8,336 bases of DNA from Candidatus Cloacimonas sp. 4484_275 (GTDB taxonomy: Bacteria; Cloacimonadota; Cloacimonadia; Cloacimonadales; TCS61): positions 1 to 8,336 of the forward strand of contig NATF01000027.1 of the NCBI GenBank assembly GCA_002085205.1, written 5' to 3'. The stretch's first letter is position 1; each line of letters begins with the position of its first letter. Below are positions 6,125-8,336 of the stretch, piece after piece. Made by a program: the position numbers and the translations under genes. Below the pieces are notes generated by a model, which made no database searches, was not told the origin of the DNA, and saw only the letters and a program-made list of their open reading frames with translations.

Positions 6125-7246
6125 ATGAAAAAATTCTTTTTTGTTCTAATTGCGATAATTATTGTTATAGGAATTTTAACGACGATTTTTTCCAAAAAGA
6201 AAGAAAGCCGAAATCATCCGAAAGGGAAAGTAAATTTCTATGTTGTAAAAAAAGGCGAAATAACGGTTAAATTGGAAGAGACGGGAGAAATTCAACCGAT
6301 AAAAGAAATTAAAATAAAATCCAAAGTCAGCGGCAAAATCCTTAAATTTTATGTGGAAGAAGGCGATTATGTGAATCAGGGAGATTTGCTTGCCGATATT
6401 GAACCGGATTACAATCAAGCAAAAACAATTTCTCAGGTGAAAAGCAATCTGGAACTTGCGGAAATCAGATTGAAAAACGCCAAACGAGATCGGGATGATA
6501 AATTAAAACTCTATCAAAATAACTTTATTTCCGAGCTGGAATACGATTCTTACGAAGACGCCTTGAAAGAAGCGGAAATCAGTTACAACGCCGCCTTGCA
6601 ACAATATGAACTGGTCAAAGAAATCGAAACGGAAAACAATATAACCAAACTCGTTTCCACCGCTTCCGGAACCGTGATTCAAAAGTTGGTGGAAGAAGGT
6701 GAAATGGTTGTTGCCAGCACAAATTCTTTTTCGGAGGGAACCGTAATTTTGAAACTTGCCGATTTGAACAGAATGATCGTAAAATCCAAAATTAACGAAG
6801 TGGATATTTCCAAAATCCGAAAAAACCAAGCGGTAATGATTCAGGTAGATGCGTATCCTTATGAAAAATACAATGGAAAAATCACTAAAATCGCCGCAAT
6901 GGCAATAAATAGCAATAATATTAAGGTCTTCCCCATCGAAGTGGAAATAGATAATGTGGACAAGAAATTAAAACCCGGAATGACGGCAAATATCACAATT
7001 ATCGGAGAAAAGAAAAAAGATATTTTGGTTGTTCCCATCCGCACGATTTTCAGCGACGAAGAAGGACAGGACATCGTTTATAAAGTTTCCAACGACACAA
7101 TTTCCACCAGCATTCCCGTTAAAACCGGAATCAATAATTTTCAACAGGTAGAAATCATCGAAGGTCTTGCCGAAGGCGACAGTATCTCTTTTACCGAGCC
7201 CAGAAAGAAAAAAGATATAAAAGTAAAATTCCGAAGAGGAATGTAA
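6125..7246 (+). CDS. HlyD/MacA-like periplasmic adaptor (membrane fusion) protein
   Basis: I chose ATG 6125 (373 aa), because AGGGAG at 6114-6119 sits 5 bases upstream, over the overlapping TTG at 6122. Residues 4-22 form an N-terminal membrane anchor. A split biotinyl-lipoyl-like domain follows (about 62-94, IKSKVSGKILKFYVEEGDYV, and about 174-210, with SGTVIQKLVEEGEMV), interrupted by a coiled-coil hairpin (about 98-170). The beta-barrel and membrane-proximal parts run to the end, with KLKPGMTANITI at 281-292 and ILVVPIRTIF at 300-309. Such proteins bridge an inner-membrane ABC or RND transporter to a TolC channel, and MacA-type architecture fits best. No MacB-like permease or ATPase lies next to it; a repeat-rich gap and a convergent gene follow. 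The 31-base gap after htrA shows no terminator, so it is probably the last gene of the run. Confidence 0.88.
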   Translation: MKKFFFVLIAIIIVIGILTTIFSKKKESRNHPKGKVNFYVVKKGEITVKLEETGEIQPIKEIKIKSKVSGKILKFYVEEGDYVNQGDLLADIEPDYNQAKTISQVKSNLELAEIRLKNAKRDRDDKLKLYQNNFISELEYDSYEDALKEAEISYNAALQQYELVKEIETENNITKLVSTASGTVIQKLVEEGEMVVASTNSFSEGTVILKLADLNRMIVKSKINEVDISKIRKNQAVMIQVDAYPYEKYNGKITKIAAMAINSNNIKVFPIEVEIDNVDKKLKPGMTANITIIGEKKKDILVVPIRTIFSDEEGQDIVYKVSNDTISTSIPVKTGINNFQQVEIIEGLAEGDSISFTEPRKKKDIKVKFRRGM

Positions 7247-7268
7247 TACAAAATTCGGAAATTAAAAC

Positions 7269-7295
7269 CGCGAATCACACGAAAAGCGCGAAAAA
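7269..7295 (+). repeat. Three 9-nt units of CRCGAAnnn
   Basis: CGCGAA at 7269, CACGAA at 7278 and CGCGAA at 7287 recur at exactly 9-base spacing (CGCGAATCA, CACGAAAAG, CGCGAAAAA). It is short but regular and stands out as GC-rich in AT-rich surroundings. It may be the remnant of a dispersed repeat; I can say nothing on function. Confidence 0.4.
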
Positions 7296-7306
7296 TAATA
7301 TTTTGC

Positions 7307-7334
7307 GTAGGGAACAGGCATGCCTGTTCCCTAC
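7307..7334. repeat. Perfect 28-bp palindrome
   Basis: The left half GTAGGGAACAGGCA is followed at once by its exact reverse complement TGCCTGTTCCCTAC, with no spacer. As DNA it could extrude a cruciform or bind a dimeric protein; as RNA it would form a strong hairpin 60 bases past the adaptor stop codon. ATTTATTTTT follows, so it could act as an imperfect terminator or 3'-end stabiliser for the six-gene run. A REP-like dispersed element is equally possible. Confidence 0.8.
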
Positions 7335-7366
7335 ATTTATTTTTAACTATTTGAAAATTTTCTTGT

Positions 7367-7443
7367 GTCACACTGAACGTAGTCGAAGTGTAATTTTTCT
7401 CTTTTTCTACTCGATTCTATAGTTCGTCTCCGCTCACTATGAC
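7367..7443. repeat. Degenerate inverted repeat related to the one at 71-142
   Basis: The left arm (7367-7391, GTCACACTGAACGTAGTCGA onward) matches the 71-95 arm at 19 of 25 bases by my hand alignment. The right arm (7419-7443, ending CACTATGAC) matches the reverse complement of this left arm at 18 of 25. The spacer is 27 bases, close to the 22 bases of the other copy. This is a decayed copy of the same class of element, with CACTGA replacing the TCCTGA variant. Confidence 0.6.
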
Positions 7444-7512
7444 AGCGTGTTTTTCTGCGTAACTCTGTGTTAACCTGTGTCTTTTTTCTTTAATTACTCT
7501 GAGGATCTGGCG

Positions 7513-7567
7513 GTAACTTAAACATTCCTGTTTGAGAAAAAAACGCAATCGGGAATGATTGCGTTAC
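7513..7567. repeat. Nested hairpin element
   Basis: AACGCAATC at 7542-7550 pairs perfectly with GATTGCGTT at 7557-7565 around a 6-base loop. CATTCC (7523-7528) also pairs with GGAATG (7552-7557), and GTAAC (7513-7517) with GTTAC (7563-7567), so alternative foldings compete for the same right arm. No T-run follows, so it is not a terminator. No adjacent gene would obviously be controlled by it. Confidence 0.45.
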
Positions 7568-7697
7568 AAGCACCATTTAAACACAGATTTATTAAGATTT
7601 AATATGAATTTTTATGATTAAATTTCATAAATAATCAGCAGTTGCTTTTTATAACCCGCTTTAATTTGATTACCTAATTTTTGCTATTACGGCTAAA

Positions 7698-7724
7698 AAA
7701 AGGCAGATTAAAAATCTGCCTTTT
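7698..7724 (-). terminator. Intrinsic terminator of the minus-strand secreted-protein gene
   Basis: AAAAGGCAGATT (7698-7709) and AATCTGCCTTTT (7713-7724) form a 12-bp stem with a 3-base loop. Read on the minus strand, the hairpin begins inside the TAA stop codon (7723-7725) and ends in an unbroken run of seven T (complement of 7695-7701), the classic Rho-independent design. On the plus strand it is followed by TTTTATTT, so it may also stop transcripts arriving from the repeat region. Confidence 0.85.
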
Positions 7725-8336
7725 ATTTGATCAAAACTAATTTTCCAAACACCGTTTTTCTATCTGTTGTTTGCAAATTGAAAAGATAAATACCGGAATT
7801 AACCGGTTTTCCATTTTCGTCTTTCCCGTCCCAATTTATGATATGAGAACCGACACTAAATTTATCTTTTGCCAAGGTCTTCACTTTTTGACCTTTTAGA
7901 TTATAAATTTCCACATTGATGAAAGAATTGGTTTTTACGGTAAAGAAAATATTTGCTTTTGATTTAGCGGGATTAAACGGATTTGGGAAACAGCCAAATG
8001 AAATATTGTCTGCAATTTGTTCTTCCTCGGCAGACATCGTGTAAGTTGTAATTTCCTGTGTTTGTGATTCCAAATAAACATCATCATATTGAACTGCAAT
8101 TTTGAATTTGTAAGAAGTATTGGAAATTAAACCGGATACAACATACTCGCTTAAATCATTATCTACTTCAATATATTCCCAATCGGATGCCGGAGCATCT
8201 GACAGTTTATAACAAACATAAGTTTCATCCGCCAAAGAGTACCACCGAACATTCACATTGTGTCCGTCTCCCAAATTTTCCAAACCGATAAGATACGGAA
8301 TACTCGGTAATCCCTGCATCACGGAAATATCAAAAT
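7723..8336 (-). CDS. C-terminal part of a secreted protein with fibronectin-III-like and sorting domains (partial)
   Basis: The frame is open through the right edge of the window (codons FDIS precede the first GTG/ATG at about 8322-8317), so this is the 3' end of a longer gene and neither internal methionine is a credible start. The first ~100 residues look like a fibronectin type III domain: PYLIGLENLGDGHNVNVRWY, a W in SDWEYIEV, and SGLISNTSYKFKIAVQ, the typical L.P.TsY.f.V strand. A FlgD-like C-terminal sorting domain follows: FGCFPNPFNPAKSK, VEIYNLKGQKVKTL, WDGKDENGKPVNSGIYLFNL and a terminal KLVLIK. Such proteins are exported to the cell surface or medium, often as adhesins or enzymes whose catalytic part is N-terminal and here off-window. 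It has its own terminator and is convergent with the six-gene run. Confidence 0.85.
   Translation of the reverse strand, partial: FDISVMQGLPSIPYLIGLENLGDGHNVNVRWYSLADETYVCYKLSDAPASDWEYIEVDNDLSEYVVSGLISNTSYKFKIAVQYDDVYLESQTQEITTYTMSAEEEQIADNISFGCFPNPFNPAKSKANIFFTVKTNSFINVEIYNLKGQKVKTLAKDKFSVGSHIINWDGKDENGKPVNSGIYLFNLQTTDRKTVFGKLVLIK

Larger units (their letters stand above)
7247..7722. other. Non-coding stretch built from short palindromic repeats
   Basis: These 476 bases carry no credible gene. They contain, in order, a 9-nt periodic CRCGAA triplet, a 28-bp palindrome, a degenerate inverted repeat related to the one at 71-142, the motif TCTGTGTT (7464-7471) with its reverse complement AACACAGA (7580-7587), a small hairpin and an intrinsic terminator. 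No obvious terminator follows the adaptor gene directly; the palindrome at 7307 is the first strong structure a transcript would meet. Confidence 0.7.

Noticed and set aside
7247..7722. CRISPR array or insertion sequence
   Set aside because: The repeats are palindromic, different from each other and without equal spacers; no transposase fragment or target-site duplication is visible.
8317..8322. GTG/ATG at 8322/8319 as the true start of the minus-strand gene
   Set aside because: The frame continues open to the window edge, there is no signal peptide after it and no ribosome site can be seen; the gene is cut by the window.

Overview
This AT-rich window looks like a chromosomal segment of a Gram-negative, probably anaerobic bacterium of the FCB group; Candidatus Cloacimonadota or a related lineage is my best guess. 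The evidence is two secreted proteins with C-terminal FPNP(F)...GIYLY/F sorting or FlgD-like domains, a TolC-type outer-membrane factor, purine-rich GAGGA-type ribosome binding sites, and intergenic dispersed repeats. The taxonomy is inferred from style, not measured.

Layout. Bases 1-273 hold a perfect 25-bp inverted repeat, a possible promoter and a strong Shine-Dalgarno site in front of a tiny ORF. A secreted protein (274-1539) follows, with nine tandem 29-residue Trp/YDENNN repeats. After a 180-bp gap, six tightly spaced plus-strand genes run to 7246: a Cys-rich DUF6485 protein, a 5'-truncated ribBA (riboflavin synthesis), a short membrane protein resembling DUF445, a TolC-family outer-membrane factor, a membrane-anchored HtrA/Deg protease with one PDZ domain, and an HlyD/MacA-like periplasmic adaptor. 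Bases 7247-7722 are non-coding and packed with several different palindromic repeats. The window closes with the C-terminal part of a minus-strand secreted protein (fibronectin-III-like plus sorting domain), with an intrinsic terminator at its stop codon.

How the genes fit together. TolC, HtrA and the adaptor form an envelope module: adaptor and outer-membrane factor would be two parts of a tripartite export pump, and HtrA a periplasmic quality-control protease. The inner-membrane transporter is not in the window. RibBA would supply both riboflavin entry reactions if intact, but its N-terminal RENEG catalytic segment is absent here and only the GTP cyclohydrolase II half looks complete. This is either a real deletion or an assembly error.

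I found no CRISPR array, transposase, RNA gene or clear novel defence system. The points most worth checking are the ribBA 5' lesion, the repeat-built secreted protein and the cluster of palindromes at 7247-7722.
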